Counted from the stretch's first letter, positions 22,548-35,161 are shown. The stretch: 64,000 bases of DNA from DATBLE01 sp963808815 (GCA_963808815.1 CAWEGI010000014.1:62001-126000); one strand, 5' to 3'. Made by a program: numbers and translations. Notes: a model not told the origin generated them from the sequence alone.

Positions 22548-23100
22548 TCAAGCTGCGTCGAGCACCTGCCCGACGAACGCGTCGAGCTCCTCGAGCGAGC
22601 CGTCGTTCACGTAGGCGAAGTCGGCGCGGCGCACCTTCTCCTCGTCCGGGATCAGGCGGCGCGGCGCGCTGCGTCGCGCGGCGCGCCGGTCGCGGGCGGC
22701 GCGCACGCTCGTCCGGCGCCGTGATCACGACGACGGCGTCGAAGCGCGTCCTCGCCGCCGGTCTCGTAGAGCAGCGGGATCTCGGTCACGGCGACCGTCG
22801 GCGTCGAGCGCCGTCGAGCCAGCGCTCCTCCTGCACGCGCGCGCACGCGCGGGTGGAGCAGCCCCTCGAGCCAGGCGAGCTCGCTCGCGGTCGGCGAAGA
22901 CGATCGCGGCGATCTCGCGCGCGGTCGGTCGTGCCGAAGCGCTCCTCGAGCGCCGCGCGCACCTCCGGATCCTCGGCGATCAGCCGGTGGACGACCTCGT
23001 CGGCCGACAGCGTCGGGACGCCGCGGCGCGCGAACGCCGCGAGCGCCTCGCTCTTGCCCGCGCCGATGCCGCCGGTGACGGCGACGGCGAGCGGGCGCAT
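22548..23100 (-). CDS. coaE: Dephospho-CoA kinase (frameshifted)
   Basis: Last step of coenzyme A synthesis; complements panC and panB at the left end. The N-terminus RPLAVAVTGGIGAGKSEALAAFARRG contains the P-loop, followed by LSADEVVHRLIAEDPEVRAALEERFG. The C-terminal third is spread over other frames and ends FAYVNDGSLEELDAFVGQVLDAA. About six single-base breaks. Start ATG 23100, 10 bases past the rpsA stop. Confidence 0.9.
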
Positions 23101-23109
23101 CGGACGATT

Positions 23110-24518
<1,409 letters not shown>

Positions 24519-24696
24519 CAGAAGCGGGTCAGTATACCCGGGCCTTCGTAAGACGCTCTCTTCGCCAAGCGGTTAGCGAGGAACCGTCGCGCGACGCCTC
24601 AGGGCGGCCCCCGCCACCGGGTTTTCAGCGAATCCGCACCGCCCCGGTCGAGCGAGGCGTGTCAGCATTTCGCCGCATCTGCAGGTAGACGACCTC

Positions 24697-24704
24697 AAGG
24701 GGGG
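24697..24704 (+). promoter_or_regulatory. Ribosome binding site supporting a TTG start
   Basis: AAGGGGGG, 7 bases before the TTG at 24712. It decides the start of the exported nucleotidase. The rest of the 193-base divergent gap (24519-24711) holds no gene; no clear promoter hexamers stand out. Confidence 0.65.
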
Positions 24705-24711
24705 AACCGCA

Positions 24712-26619
24712 TTGAGACACGCTCTCGGCAGAAGGTGGTTGCGCTGGACCGTTCCGCTCGCGTTCACGGCGACCGCCGGCGCCGTTCTGGTCGGCGACGC
24801 TCGCGTCGCCAAGGCAGGCATCGGCCGACGTCGTCATCGCAGGCGCGCGGTCGATCTCGGATCCCGTCTCGATCGCGTACGGCGCGAAGAAGAAGAGCGC
24901 GACGACGGACGTGCACGTGCTCGCGTTCAACGACCTCCACGGCAACCTCGAGGCCGGCGACGAACAACATCTACGGGCAGTTCGCCGGCGGCGCCGCGTA
25001 CCTGGCGAAGGCGATCAAGGACAAGCAGGCGCAGTACGGCCGCCAGCGAGGCGACCGTCTTCGCCGGCGACAACATCGGGGCCAGCCCGCTCGCGAACGG
25101 CCTCTTCTTCGAGGAGCCGATCACGGTCGCGACCAACCTCATGAACGTCGACTTCGGCTCGGTCGGCAACCACGAGTTCGACAAGGGCAGCGCCGAGCTC
25201 CTGCGAATCCAGAACGGCGGCTGCCGCCCCGTCGACGGCTGCACCGCGCGCTCCGTACGCGCTGCCCGACGGCGGCGACCACCAACATCTATCCGGGCGC
25301 CGACTTCCAGTACCTGTCCGCCAACGTCATCGTCGACGCGACCGGCAAGACGCTCTTCCCGGCGTACGGCGACGAAGAGGTTCCGGACCGACGGCGGCAA
25401 GAAGTTCGAGGTCGGCTTCATCGGCGAGGTGCTCAAGGCGACGCCGACGATCGTCACCCCGACCGGCGTCGCCGGGCTGACGTTCGAGGACGAGGCCGAC
25501 GCCGCCAACGCGGTCGTCGACGAGCTCGCGAAGGCAAGGGCGTCGAAGCGCCTGCGTGCTGGTCGATCCACCAGGGCGGCTACCAGCCGGGCGCTCCGTC
25601 ACTCAACGGGTGCGCCGGCAACCTCGCCGGCAGCGACATCGACAAGATCGCCCAGCGGCTCGACCCGTCGATCAAGGTGATCGTCTCGGCCCACACGCAC
25701 GCCGAGTACCGCTGCACGGTCACCGCGGGCGGCGTCACGCGGCTGATCACCAGCGCCGCGTCGTTCGGGCGGATCCTCAGCGACATCACGCTGACGCTCG
25801 ACGACAAGTCGGGCGAGCTCGTCGCGGCGAGCGCCGACGAACTAGATCGTCGAGAACGCGCTCAACCCGCGGACCTCGGCGCACGACGTCCGCCAGCCCG
25901 ACCCGTCCAAGGAGGATCCGCGGTCGCAGGCGGTCGTCGACCAGTACGTCGACCGCGTCGGCGCCGCTCGCCAACCAGGTCATCGGCGGCATCCAGGGCG
26001 ACCTCGACCCGGACCGCGATCGCCGCTCGGCGAGATCGACGCTCGGCGACGTGATCGCCGACGCCCAGCTCGTCGCCACCGAGCCGGCCACGCTCGGCGG
26101 CGCTCAGATCGCGTTCATGAACCCCGGCGGCATCCGCGCCGATCTCGCTTCCGCGACATCTCGCGGGCGGCGAGGCGCCGGGCGAGGTCACCTACGGCGA
26201 GGCGTTCACGGTCCAGCCGTTCGGCAACAGCCTGGTCACGAAGACGATGACCGGCGACATGATCCGCCGCGCTGCTGCAGCAGCAGTTCCCGGGCTGCGG
26301 CGGCCAGCACCGCGCAGCCGGCATCCTGCAGATCTCGTCGACGTTCACGTACGAGTCCGCACCTGCCGCGGCGACCTGCGCGGCGAAGATCGGGCAGATC
26401 GTGGGTGAACGGCGTCGTCGGTCAACCCGGCCGACTACGTTCCGCGTGACGATGAACAACTTCCTCGCGGCCGGCGGCGACGGGTTCACGGTCTTCAACG
26501 AGGGCACCGACGCCCTCGGCGGCGCCCAGGACATCGACGCGCTGGTCGCCTACTTCCGCGCGGCCGGAACGACGGGAATCGCGGTCCCGGCCCTCAACCG
26601 GATCGTGGCCAAGCCGTAG
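24712..26619 (+). CDS. Exported bifunctional metallophosphatase / 5'-nucleotidase (frameshifted)
   Basis: About 620 residues with an N-terminal signal peptide (RHALGRRWLRWTVPLAFTATAGAVLVG). The metallophosphatase domain carries VHVLAFNDLHGNLE, VFAGDNIGASPL, VGNHEFDKG and VSAHTHAEY. The C-terminal nucleotidase domain has ITLGDVIADAQL, AFMNPGGIRADL, VTYGEAFTVQPFGNSLVT and NNFLAAGGDGFTVF. This is the UshA/YfkN layout, releasing nucleosides and phosphate outside the cell. No sortase signal is visible at the end (RIVAKP). About fifteen single-base breaks. Confidence 0.9.
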
Positions 26620-26642
26620 GCGGGCTCGAGGCTCCAGAGCTG

Positions 26643-26666
26643 GCCGCGCAACGGGGGGTGCGCGGC
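26643..26666. terminator. Hairpin between convergent nucleotidase and polA
   Basis: GCCGCGCA (26643-26650), an 8-base loop and TGCGCGGC (26659-26666) form an 8-bp perfect stem in the 46-base gap between two convergent stops. No T-tract follows on either side, so termination is likely but unproven. Confidence 0.45.
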
Positions 26667-29262
26667 TAGCTCTTCGCCTCGTTCCAGTCGGCGCCGGCGC
26701 CGACGTCGACCGCGAGCGGCGGGTCGAGCGGCGTAGGCGCCGCACATCTCCTCGCGGACGAGCTCCTTCACGGCGCGCGAGCTCGGCCTCGGGCGCCTCG
26801 AGCAGGAGCTCGTCGTGCACCTGGAGCACGAGCCGGGCGCTGCGGCCCTCGTCCCGGAGCCGGCGGTGGATGCCGGATCATCGCCACCTTGATGATGTCG
26901 GCGTTCGAGCCCTGCATGACGAAGTTGACCGCGAGCCGCTCGCCGAGCGACGCGGGTCTGGCGGTTCTGACGCGCGGATCTCCGGCACCGGCCGGCGCCG
27001 GCCGAGCAGGCTCGTCACGTAGCCGTCCTGCGCCGCCTCCTCGATCGTGCGCGCGATGAAGTCCTGCACGTGCGGGAAGCGGGCGAGGTAGGCGTCGATG
27101 TACTCCTGCGCCTGCTCGCGCGGGATCTCCAGGTTCTCCGAGAGGCCGAACGCGGAGATGCCGTAGATGATCCCGAAGTTGATCATCTTCGCGACGCGCG
27201 CTCGCCCTTCGTCAGCGCCGCCGGATCCCTGCCGAGCACCTCGGCGGCGGTCGCGGTGTGGATGTCCTCGCCGCGCTCGAACGCCTCGCGCAGCTTCGGC
27301 TCGCCCGGAGACGTGCGCGAGGATGCGCAGCTCGATCTGCGAGTAGTCGGCCGAGACCAGCTTGCAGCCCTGCTCGGCGACGAACGCGGAGCGGATCTCG
27401 CGGCCGAGCTCGGTGCGGATCGGGATCGCCTGCAGGTTCGGGTTCGACGTCGAGAGCCGGCCGGTGGCGGCCACCGCCTGGTTGATCGTCGTGTGCAGGC
27501 GGCCGTCGTCGCCGATCAGCGTCGGGCAGCGGGCCGAGGTAGGTGTTGATCAGCTTGCGTCAGCTCGCGCCACTCCTCGATCACGCCGACGATCTCGTGC
27601 TCGCCGCGGATCGTCCGCAGCACGCGCGTGTCGGTCGAGTAGCCGGTCTTGCCCTTGCGCCCGGGCGTGAGGCCGAGCTTCTCGAAGAGGATCCGCGCGA
27701 CCTGCTGGGTCGAGCCGAGCATGAACTCCTCGCCCGCGAGCTCGTACGCGCTGCGACTCGAGCTCCTCGACGCGGTCGGCGAGCCGCGCGGTGATCTCGC
27801 CCATCCGGTAGGTGTCGATGCGGACGCCGGCGTCCTCCATCGTCGGCGAGCACCTGCGGTCAGCGGCAGCTCGATCGTCTCGTAGAGCTCGAGGTTCCCG
27901 CGCTCGAGCAGCCGGGCGCGCATCTGGGCGAGCGAGCCGGAGCGGCAGCGCCGCGCGGCGGACGAGCGCGGTCGTCTCCTCGTCGGCCTCCGGCTCGGGC
28001 CGCACGTCGACGCCGTACTCGAGCGCGAGGTCGTCGAGCTCGTAGGACGCGCGCCCCGGCTCGATCAGGTAGGCGGCGAGCAGCGTGTCGTCGGTGGGCA
28101 CGACGCGCTGCGCCTTGGCGTCGTGGGCCACGAGCCGAGCAACCTTGTAACACTGTGTTACTTGGCCTCGGGCCGACGACCACGCCCTCGTCGGTTGCGA
28201 TGGCTACGCGGTTCTCGCTCGACCGCGAGCCCGACCGTTCGACCTTGTAACACTGTGTCACTTGGATCTTCGGCCTCGCGCCACGGCGAGCGCCTCGCCC
28301 TCGACGGGCCGCGCGGCCGCGGCCGGGAGGGCCTCGTCCAGCTGGTCGACGCGCTGCAGCAGCGCCGCGGAACTCGAAGCGGCGGAACATCTCCGCGAGC
28401 TGCGAGCGGTCGGGCGGCGCGAGCACGAGCTCGGCCGGGTCGCAGTCGATGTCGAGGTCGCGGCGCATCGTCGCGAGCTCCTTCGAGTTGCGCGCCTGGT
28501 CGGCGTGCTCGCGCGATCGACTTTCGCGCGCGCCGGGCGTCAGCTCGTCGACGTGCTCGAGCACGCCCTCGAGCGAGCCGTACTGTGGCGATCAGCTGCG
28601 ACGGCGGTCTTGTCGCCGATCCCGGGGACGCCGGCGATGTTGTCGGACGGTGTCGCCCTTGAGCCCGATGAAGTCGGGCACCTTGTCCGGCGGTGATCCC
28701 GAGCCGGGCCTCGACCCGGTCCGGCGTGTAGACGTTGACGTCCGCGACGCCGCGCGGGGTCATCATCAGGCAGACGTTCTCGGTGACGAGCTGGAAGGCG
28801 TCGCGGTCGGTCGAGACGACGCACGTCCTGATGCCGGCCTCGTCGGCGCGCGTCGCGAGCGTCGCGATCACGTCGTCCGCCTCCCAGCCCTCGAACTCGA
28901 GGTTGCGGTAGCCGAACGCCTCGACGATCGGCCGGAAGTACGGGAACTGCTCGCGGAGCAGATCCGGCATCGGCCGGCGGTCCTGCTTGTACTCGGCGGA
29001 GAGCTCGGCTCGGTGCACCGGCCGCGTGTCCCAGGCGACGGCGACGCCCTTCGGCCGGTAGTCCGAGAGCAGCTTGAACGAGCATGTTCGTGAACCCGAG
29101 CAGCGCGCCGGTCGCGAAGCCCTCGCTCGTCGCCAGCTCCTCGGGCAGCGCGAAGAAGGCGCGGTAGGCGAGGTTGTTGCCGTCGACGAGGAAGAGCTCG
29201 CAGTCGCGGGCGGGCGCGTCGTCGAGCTCGAGCTCGGCCCCGGTGAGCGTCTTCGGGGACAT
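26666..29262 (-). CDS. polA: DNA polymerase I (frameshifted; carries two 23-bp repeats)
   Basis: Repair and Okazaki-fragment polymerase. The N-terminal 5' nuclease domain has CELFLVDGNNLAYRAFFALPEEL, SAEYKQDRRPMPDLLREQF, EADDVIATLA and CVVSTDRDAFQLV. A middle exonuclease-like domain (VAIATDEGVVVG, VAHDAKAQRVVPTDDTLLAAYLIEP) lacks obvious proofreading residues. The polymerase domain has RLSTSNPNLQAIPIRTELGREIR, SADYSQIELRILAHVSG, MINFGIIYGISAFGL and LQVHDELLLE. About twenty breaks. Two palindromic repeats interrupt the poorly conserved linker around 28143-28265. ATG at 29262, 25 bases from the divergent neighbour. Confidence 0.95.
28143..28165. repeat. 23-bp palindromic repeat inside polA, copy A
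   Basis: CCTTGTAACACTGTGTTACTTGG on the plus strand would exceed a short motif, so in parts: CCTT, the perfect 15-base palindrome GTAACAC-T-GTGTTAC (28147-28161), CTTGG-type end. It is 22/23 identical to copy B, which lies exactly 100 bases away. Confidence 0.85.
28243..28265. repeat. 23-bp palindromic repeat inside polA, copy B
   Basis: Same element as at 28143 with one change (T to C in the right arm, giving GTAACAC-T-GTGTCAC). Both copies, read in the same polA frame, would encode PS(D/N)TVLQG, between the 5' nuclease and exonuclease-like domains. Confidence 0.85.
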
Positions 29263-29287
29263 GGCCCAACGCTATCGTCCCGTGCCG

Positions 29288-30816
29288 ATGCGCCGAGTCC
29301 CGCTCCTCTCCGGCTCGCGGCTCGTCGTCGCCGACGCCGGCGAGGACGCGGTCGTGGTCGCGCCGCCCGCGCCTCCGGACGAGACGATCGCCGACGTCGG
29401 CGCCGCCGTGCGCGACGCGCTCCGCTTCCCGCTCGCCGGCGAGCTCGCTGGAGACGCTCGTGCCGCGCGGCGGACGCGCGACGATCCTGGTCGAGCCCCG
29501 GCGCTGCCCGTTCCCGGCTCGCGCCCGCGACCCGCGGCAGGCCGCGCTCGTCGCCGCGTCGGACGAGCTCGAGCGGCTCGGCGTCCCGACCGAGCGGCAG
29601 ACGATCCTCGTCGCCGGCGGGCTCGGCGCGGCGACCGGGCCGGCGGACGGTCGAGAGCCTCGTCACGCCGGAGTTCGCGCTGCGCGTTCCGCGGCGAGGT
29701 GCGTCGTGCACGACGCCGAGGACCCGGACCTCGTCGAGCTCGGCGAGCGCGACGGCGTCCCGCTGCGGGTCGCACCGCGCGCTGGTCGAGACGGACGCGG
29801 TCGTCACCGTCGGCGCGGCCGAGACCGTCCTGCACGGCGGCCCGGCGTCGCTCGCTCGCCGCCGTCGGGCGCCGAGACGCTGCGCGGCGCCGTCGCCGAC
29901 TCGCTGCTCGAGACGCACTCGGCGCCCGGGCTGGGAGCTCGCGCTCGCGCTCGAGCGCGCGCTCGGCCGCGCGGGTGCCGCTGATCGGCGCCTCGCTGAC
30001 GCTCGACCTGCCGCGGCTCGTCCGGCACGCTGCGCGGCTACCCCTACGAGCCGCGGCGGTCGAGCGCGGATCGCGGCGTCGCGGCTGGCGCGCGCCTTCG
30101 GGCTGCGTGCCGAGCGCCGCTGCGGCATGCGGATGCTGGCGCTCGCTGTCGGTCGAGCTGACCGCCTCGGCGGCGTTCGGCGGGCCCGCCGTCGGTCGCG
30201 CACGCCGAGGCGCTCGTCCGCGGCGATCGAGACCGCGGTCGCGCCGCGCTCGACGAGCCGCTCGACACGCTCTGCATCGGCATCCCGCGGACGACGCTCG
30301 CCCTGCCGCGCGAGCGGCCGAACGCTGCTCGCGCGCCGCGCTCGGCCTCGGGCTACGCGCTCCGGCTCTGGCGGAACGCCTTCCCGGTCCGCGAGGGCGG
30401 CACCGTGATCCTCGTCGCACCGTTCCGCCGCCGCTTCGCGCACCCGACGCAGCAGCCGTACCGCGCGTTCTTCCAGGCGACCCGCGCGGGCCGCGACCGG
30501 CAGCGACGCTCGCCGAGGCCGAGCGGGCGGCCGCCGCGGACCCGCGCGCGATCGAGCGCGTACCGCGACGGCCGCACGTGCCACCCGCGGCTGCCCTTCG
30601 CCGACTGGGACGCGTGCCGGCCCGCGCTCGACCGGCTCGGCGCCGTGCTCGTCGCCGGCTGCCGCGACGCGGCCGCGGCCCGCCAGCTCGGGTTCGTCCC
30701 CACGCACGGCGTCTCGGCCGCGCTCGACGATGGCGCGCGGCCTCGGCGGCGACAGCCACCGGGTCGGCTTCCTGCTCTCGCCGCCCTACTTCCCGATCCG
30801 CGTCGGGGCCGCTTGA
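29288..30816 (+). CDS. LarA-like (DUF2088, nickel lactate racemase family) protein, frameshifted
   Basis: About 500 residues. The N-terminal half resembles the LarA fold: ETLVPRGGRATILVEP, RDPRQAALVAASDELERLGVP, ILVAGGLG, VHDAEDPDLVELGE and VVTVGAAETVLHGGPASL. The C-terminal half has LDTLCIGIPRTTLALPRE and a Rossmann-like stretch VREGGTVILVAPFRRRFAHP. LarA racemises lactate with a nickel pincer cofactor made by LarB, LarC and LarE. None of those genes is in the window, and the LarA GxSGGAK-like motif is replaced, so the reaction is uncertain. More than ten breaks. Start ATG 29288 or GTG 29282. Confidence 0.65.
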
Positions 30817-30826
30817 CGGGCTGGGG

Positions 30827-31587
30827 CTACTCCTCGCCGAGGTAGGTCTTGCGCACCTGCTCGTTCTCGCGCAGCGCCTTCGGCGTCGTCGGCGAGCGCG
30901 ACCGTCGCCGGTCTCGAGCACGTAGCCGCGGTCGGCGACGTCGAGGGCCATCAGCGCGTTCTGCTCGACGAGCAGGATCGGCGTGCCCTGCTTGTTGATC
31001 TCGACGACGATCTCGAAGATCCGCTCGACGAAGATCGGCGCGAGGCCCATCGACGGCTCGTCGAGCAGCAGCAGCGTCGGGTGCGCCATCAGCGCCCGGC
31101 CGATCGCGCACATCTGCTGCTCGCCGCCCGACATCGTCCCGGCCTTCTGCGTCTTGCGCTCCGCGAGGCGCGGGAAGAGCGTGAAGACGCGCTCGAGGTC
31201 CTCCTTCAGGCCGGCCTTGTCCTTGCGCTGGAACGCGCCCATCTCGAGGTTCTCGAGCACCGTCATCCGCGGGAAGAGCTTCCGGCCCTCCGGGCGACTG
31301 CGCGACGCCCGCGCGCGACGATGTGGTGCGGGGCGTCGTAGGTGATGTCCTTGCCGCGGAAGCGGATCCGGCCGCGGCGCGGATGGTTGAGCCCGTTGAT
31401 CGAGCGCAGCGTCGTCGACTTGCCCGCGCCGTTCGCGCCGAGCAGCGTGACGATCTCGCCGTCGCGGACCTCGAGCGTGACGCCCTTCAGCGCGTGGATC
31501 GCGCCGTAGTAGGTGTGGATGCCCTCGAGCTCGAGGACCGGCGGCTCTGCCGACGCAGGCGCCGGCGTGCGTCTGCGCCTCGCTCAC
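30827..31587 (-). CDS. livF: Branched-chain amino acid ABC transporter ATPase LivF (frameshifted)
   Basis: ATPase of a high-affinity Leu/Ile/Val-type importer. It contains LEGIHTYYGAI, the Walker A region (GANGAGKST after correction), PEGRKLFPRMTVLENLEMGAF, MSGGEQQMCAIGRALMAHPTLLLLDEPSMGLAPIFVE, ILLVEQNALMALDVADRGYVLETG and the end VRKTYLGEE. PSMGLAP and the LFPRMTVLENL motif are LivF-specific. GTG start overlaps the livG stop (GTGA). About four breaks. Confidence 0.93.
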
Positions 31588-32364
31588 GAGGCGACCGCCG
31601 CCTTGCCGAGGTACGCCTCGATCACCCGCGGGTCCTTCTGGACCTCCTGCGGCGTCCCCTCCGCGATCTTCTCGCCGTAGTCGAGCACGGTCACCCGGTC
31701 GGAGACGCCCATGACCACGCGCATGTCGTGCTCGATCATCAGGACCGTCAGGCCGCGCTTCGTCGCGCAGCTCCTGGACGAAGGCGGTGAACTCGGCGGT
31801 CTCCTGCGGGTTCATGCCGGCGGTCGGCTCGTCGAGCAGGAGCAGCTTCGGCTCGGTCGCCAGCGCGCGCGCGACCTCGAGCCGGCGCTGGTCGCCGTAC
31901 GGCAGGTTGCGCGCGTAGTTCGCCCGACTGGCCGGCCGAGCGAGCAGTAGTCGAGCAGCTCGAGCGCGCGCTCCTCGGCGTCGCTTCTCCTCACGCCGCA
32001 CCTTCGGGGTGCGCAGGACGCCGCCGATGATCCCGCTCTTCAGTCGGCAGTGCATGCCGACGAGGACGTTCTCGAGCGCGGTCATGTCCTGGAACAGCCG
32101 GATGTTCTGGAACGTCCGGCCGATGCCGCGCTCGGTGACCGCGTGCGGCGGCTTGCCGGTGATGTCCGTGCCGTCGAAGACGACCGTCCCCTGCGTCGGC
32201 TTGTAGACGCCGGTGATCATGTTGAAGAAGGTCGTCTTGCCGGCGCCGTTCGGGCCGATCAGGCTGACGATCGCGCCCTCGGGGATCGTGAAGTCGACGC
32301 CGGAGACGGCCACGAGCCCGCCGAACTCCTTGCGCATGCCGACCGCTTCGAGCAGGTTCGCCAT
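31584..32364 (-). CDS. livG: Branched-chain amino acid ABC transporter ATPase LivG (frameshifted)
   Basis: Starts MANLLEAVGMRKEFGGLVAVSGVDFTIPEG. Walker A SLIGPNGAGKTTFFNMITG, GIGRTFQNIRLFQDMTALENVLVGMH (LivG hallmark), LPYGDQRRLEVARALAT and LLLLDEPTAGMNPQE. The last 60 residues return in a second frame after an insertion near 31768. It sits between livM and livF in the standard order. Confidence 0.94.
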
Positions 32365-32374
32365 CGCCGGCTCG

Positions 32375-33910
32375 TCATGGCCTCGTCGTGCCGACGTCGT
32401 ACAGCGTACTCGTCGTGGACGCCGAGCTCGGTACTCGCGCTTCTGGCGCGCGCTCGGCAGCAGCCCCTGCGGGCGCAGGAGCATGACGAGCACGATGATC
32501 ACGCCGTAGATCCCGCCGGAGTACTCGCGGCACGTCGACATGGGTGCCGAAGTGCAGGTTGAGCCAGGCGCCGGTGTTCGCGAGCCCTTCCTGGTTCAGG
32601 TACGTGAGGAACGCGGCCCCGAGCATCACCCCCCACACGTTGCCCATGCCGCCGAGGATGACCATGCAGAGGATGAACACCGAGATGTTGAAGTAGAAGT
32701 CCTGCGGGAACGTCGAGCTCTTGAAGGCGGCGAAGTAGGCGCCGGCGATCCCGCCGAAGAACGCGCCGCACGCGTAGGCCCAGGTCTTCGTCCGCATCAG
32801 CGGGATGCCCATCGCCGACGGCGGCGACCTCGTCCTCGCGGATCGCGATCCAGGCGCGCCCGAGCCGCGAGTCGCGCAGGCGGATCGAGCAGAAGACGGT
32901 GAACGCGAGCAGCGCGAGCGCCGTCCAGTAGAAGACGCGCGCGCTGTTCGCGTTGGTCAGGTAGTTCGCGGGCAGGAAACCGCCGGTCCAGTTCGAGAGG
33001 TCTGTTGCCGAACCCGGGCGAGTCGACCGGCGTGATCCCCTGCGGCCCGCCGGTCAGGTTGAAGCCGCCGAGGTCGTTCCCGTTGCGGGCGATCTGGGGC
33101 AGGATCTCGCCGAAGCCGAGCGTGACGATCGCCAGGTAGTCGCCGCGCAGGCGCAGCGTCGGCAGGCCGATGACCACGCCGATCAGCGCGGTCAGACAGG
33201 CCGGCCGCGGCGAGGATCACCCAGATGGAGACGTGGATCCCGCCGATGCCGGGCGTGACGCCGACGCCGCCGAAGTTGAAGTCGACCGCCGGGACGGTCG
33301 CGACCGGGCAGTCGTCGATGCCGAAGCCGGCCCTCGGGCACTTCGCGCCGGCGAACTGGGTCGAGGCGAGCCACGCCGCCGTGTAGGCGCCCATCGCGTA
33401 GAAGGCGACATAGCCGAGGTCGAGCAGGCCCGCGTAGCCGACGACGATGTTCAGTCCGACGGCCATCATGATGAAGACGAGCATCACGACGCCGGTCTCG
33501 ACCGACGGGAACGCGCCGAAGATCGGGATCGTGAACATGTGGCCCGACCAGTACGGGAAGGTGATCGCGAGCGCGAAGCGCCGCGAGCGGGATCGCGATC
33601 TTGCCGATCAGCGGCACCTTGCTCCACTCGGGCACGTAGATCAGCCCGACGACCAGGAACGCGAGGTAGGCGGAGCCGTCGAAGGTGAGGATCGACGAGG
33701 ACGAGCCCGTCGACGCCGAACGAGGCCTCGAGCACGTTGACGAAGATCGACGATCAGGAACGCGATGACGCCGCGCGACGGCGAGCTTCCCCAGGCGCTG
33801 CTGCCAGCCGGGCAGCGCCGTGGAAGCGCTCCGGCGTGAGGCCGACGGCGGAGAGCGCCCCGCCACCAGGCGGAGCCGACCTCCGAGCCGACGTGGAAGC
33901 GGCCGGGCAT
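32375..33910 (-). CDS. livM: Branched-chain amino acid ABC transporter permease LivM (frameshifted)
   Basis: Membrane subunit of the importer, with about ten hydrophobic segments. Conserved blocks: VGLNIVVGYAGLLDLGYVAFYAMGAYTAAWL, GLPTLRLRGDYLAIVTLGFGEI, GLGRAWIAIRED-type (after correction), AFFGGIAGAYFAAF, CMVILGGMGNVWGVMLGA and LVMLLRPQGLLPS. Longer than usual because of an N-terminal stretch of about 130 residues (MPGRFHVGSEVGSAWWRG). The start shares one base with the livH stop (TGATG). About nine breaks. Confidence 0.93.
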
Positions 33911-34974
33911 CAGCCTCCCTCGGGCGTCCGCTCGCCGAGCAGGCCCTCGGGGCGGAAGACGAGGGTGAGGATCAGGATCACGAAGATGATCGTCGACTTC
34001 CAGTCGGATCCGGGCGTGAACCGCGTGAGGCCGTCGTTGAAGTTCTCGATCAGGCCGATGAGGATCGAGCCGAGGACGGCGCCGGGCAGGTTGCCGATCC
34101 CGCCGATCACGGCCGCGGTGAAGGCGAAGAGGCCGAGGCGGAAGCCGGTGTCGAACTGGACGTTCGTCGCGAAGAGGGCGTAGAGCACACCCGGCGAAGC
34201 CGGCGAGACAGCCCGCGGTCAGGAACGTGAACGAGATCGTCCGGTTGACGTCGATGCCCATCATCGCGGCGGCGTCCTTGTCCTGCGCGACCGCGCGCAT
34301 CGCCTTGCCCGACTTCGTCCTCTGCACGAGCCAGACGAGCGCGAGCAGCGTCGGGATCGTGACCACGAAGACGATCAGCTGGTTCCACGTCATGTCGGCC
34401 TTGCCGATGTGGAAGATCTCGCTGCGCGGGAGGATGTCGTCGCGGATCGAGACCGGCGCCGGGCCTTTCCAGACCAGGCCGACGGTCTGGAGGATGAACG
34501 AGACGCCGATCGCGGTGATCAGCGGGGCGAGCCGCGGCGCATTGCGGAGCGGCCGGTAGGCGACCGTCTCGATGGTGGTGTTGAGGAACCCGGTGAACGA
34601 CCGCCGTGATCGCCAGCATCGGGACGATCCAGAGCGAGCACGTTGCCCGACGCGCCCAGGCCGAACGCGCTCACGAGCGTGACGGTCATCATCCCGCCGA
34701 GCATGAACACGTCGCCGTGCGCGAAGTTGATCAGCTCGAGGATCCCGTAGACGAGCGAGTAGCCGAGCGCGATCAGCGCGTAGACCATCCCGATCGTCAG
34801 TCCGACCAGGAAGAGGTCGAGGAAGTGCGTCGGGTCGTCGATCAGGTTGGCGCCGAGCCAGAAGACGATCAGCCCGATGAAGACGAACGCGAGCGCCTGC
34901 ACCGGGGAGACACGAAACTTGCGCCGCCGGGGGAGGGCGTCTACGGACGTCTGGGTCGCCACGGGGAGCGGCAA
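33910..34974 (-). CDS. livH: Branched-chain amino acid ABC transporter permease LivH (frameshifted)
   Basis: Second membrane subunit. VGLTIGMVYALIALGYSLVYGILELINFAHGDVFMLGG is the LivH signature; TVAYRPLRNAPRLAPLITAIGVSFILQ, GKAMRAVAQDKDAAAMMGIDVN and IGGIGNLPGAVLGSILIGLIEN follow, ending FRPEGLLGERTPEGG. TTG at 34974 or GTG at 34962 are possible starts; neither has a good ribosome site. Two or three breaks. First gene of the liv operon; no livK binding-protein gene precedes it. Confidence 0.93.
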
Positions 34975-35038
34975 GCTTAAACGGCAGCTATCTGGTTTTC
35001 GAGGGGGATACGGAGTCCGGTGGCGGGAAGCTGCGCTC

Positions 35039-35044
35039 TACAAT
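35039..35044 (+). promoter_or_regulatory. Possible -10 box of the tRNA-Leu gene
   Basis: TACAAT lies 10 bases before the mature tRNA 5' end, the right distance for a tRNA promoter. The region 17 bases upstream has no good -35 hexamer. Confidence 0.4.
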
Positions 35045-35054
35045 CCACCCGGAC

Positions 35055-35138
35055 GCGGCGGTGTCGGAACTGGTAGACGAGGCGGCCTCAAAAGCCGCTG
35101 CCCCTCGGGGCGTGTGGGTTCGATTCCCACCCGCCGCA
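35055..35138 (+). tRNA. tRNA-Leu (anticodon CAA)
   Basis: 84 bases with a GCGGCGG/CCGCCGC acceptor stem, anticodon arm GCGGC-CTCAAAA-GCCGC giving CAA (reads UUG), a long class II variable arm (CCCC-TC-GGGG) and a T arm GTGGG-TTCGATT-CCCAC. Discriminator A is correct for leucine. CCA is not encoded. It stands alone between livH (divergent) and pfkA. Confidence 0.97.
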
Positions 35139-35161
35139 TGGCAGCATGCGCGTTCCAGGCA

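Noticed and set aside
24519..24711. Possible riboswitch or leader in the rpsA/nucleotidase divergent gap
   Set aside because: GC-rich with some pairing potential, but no consensus of a known riboswitch class could be matched.
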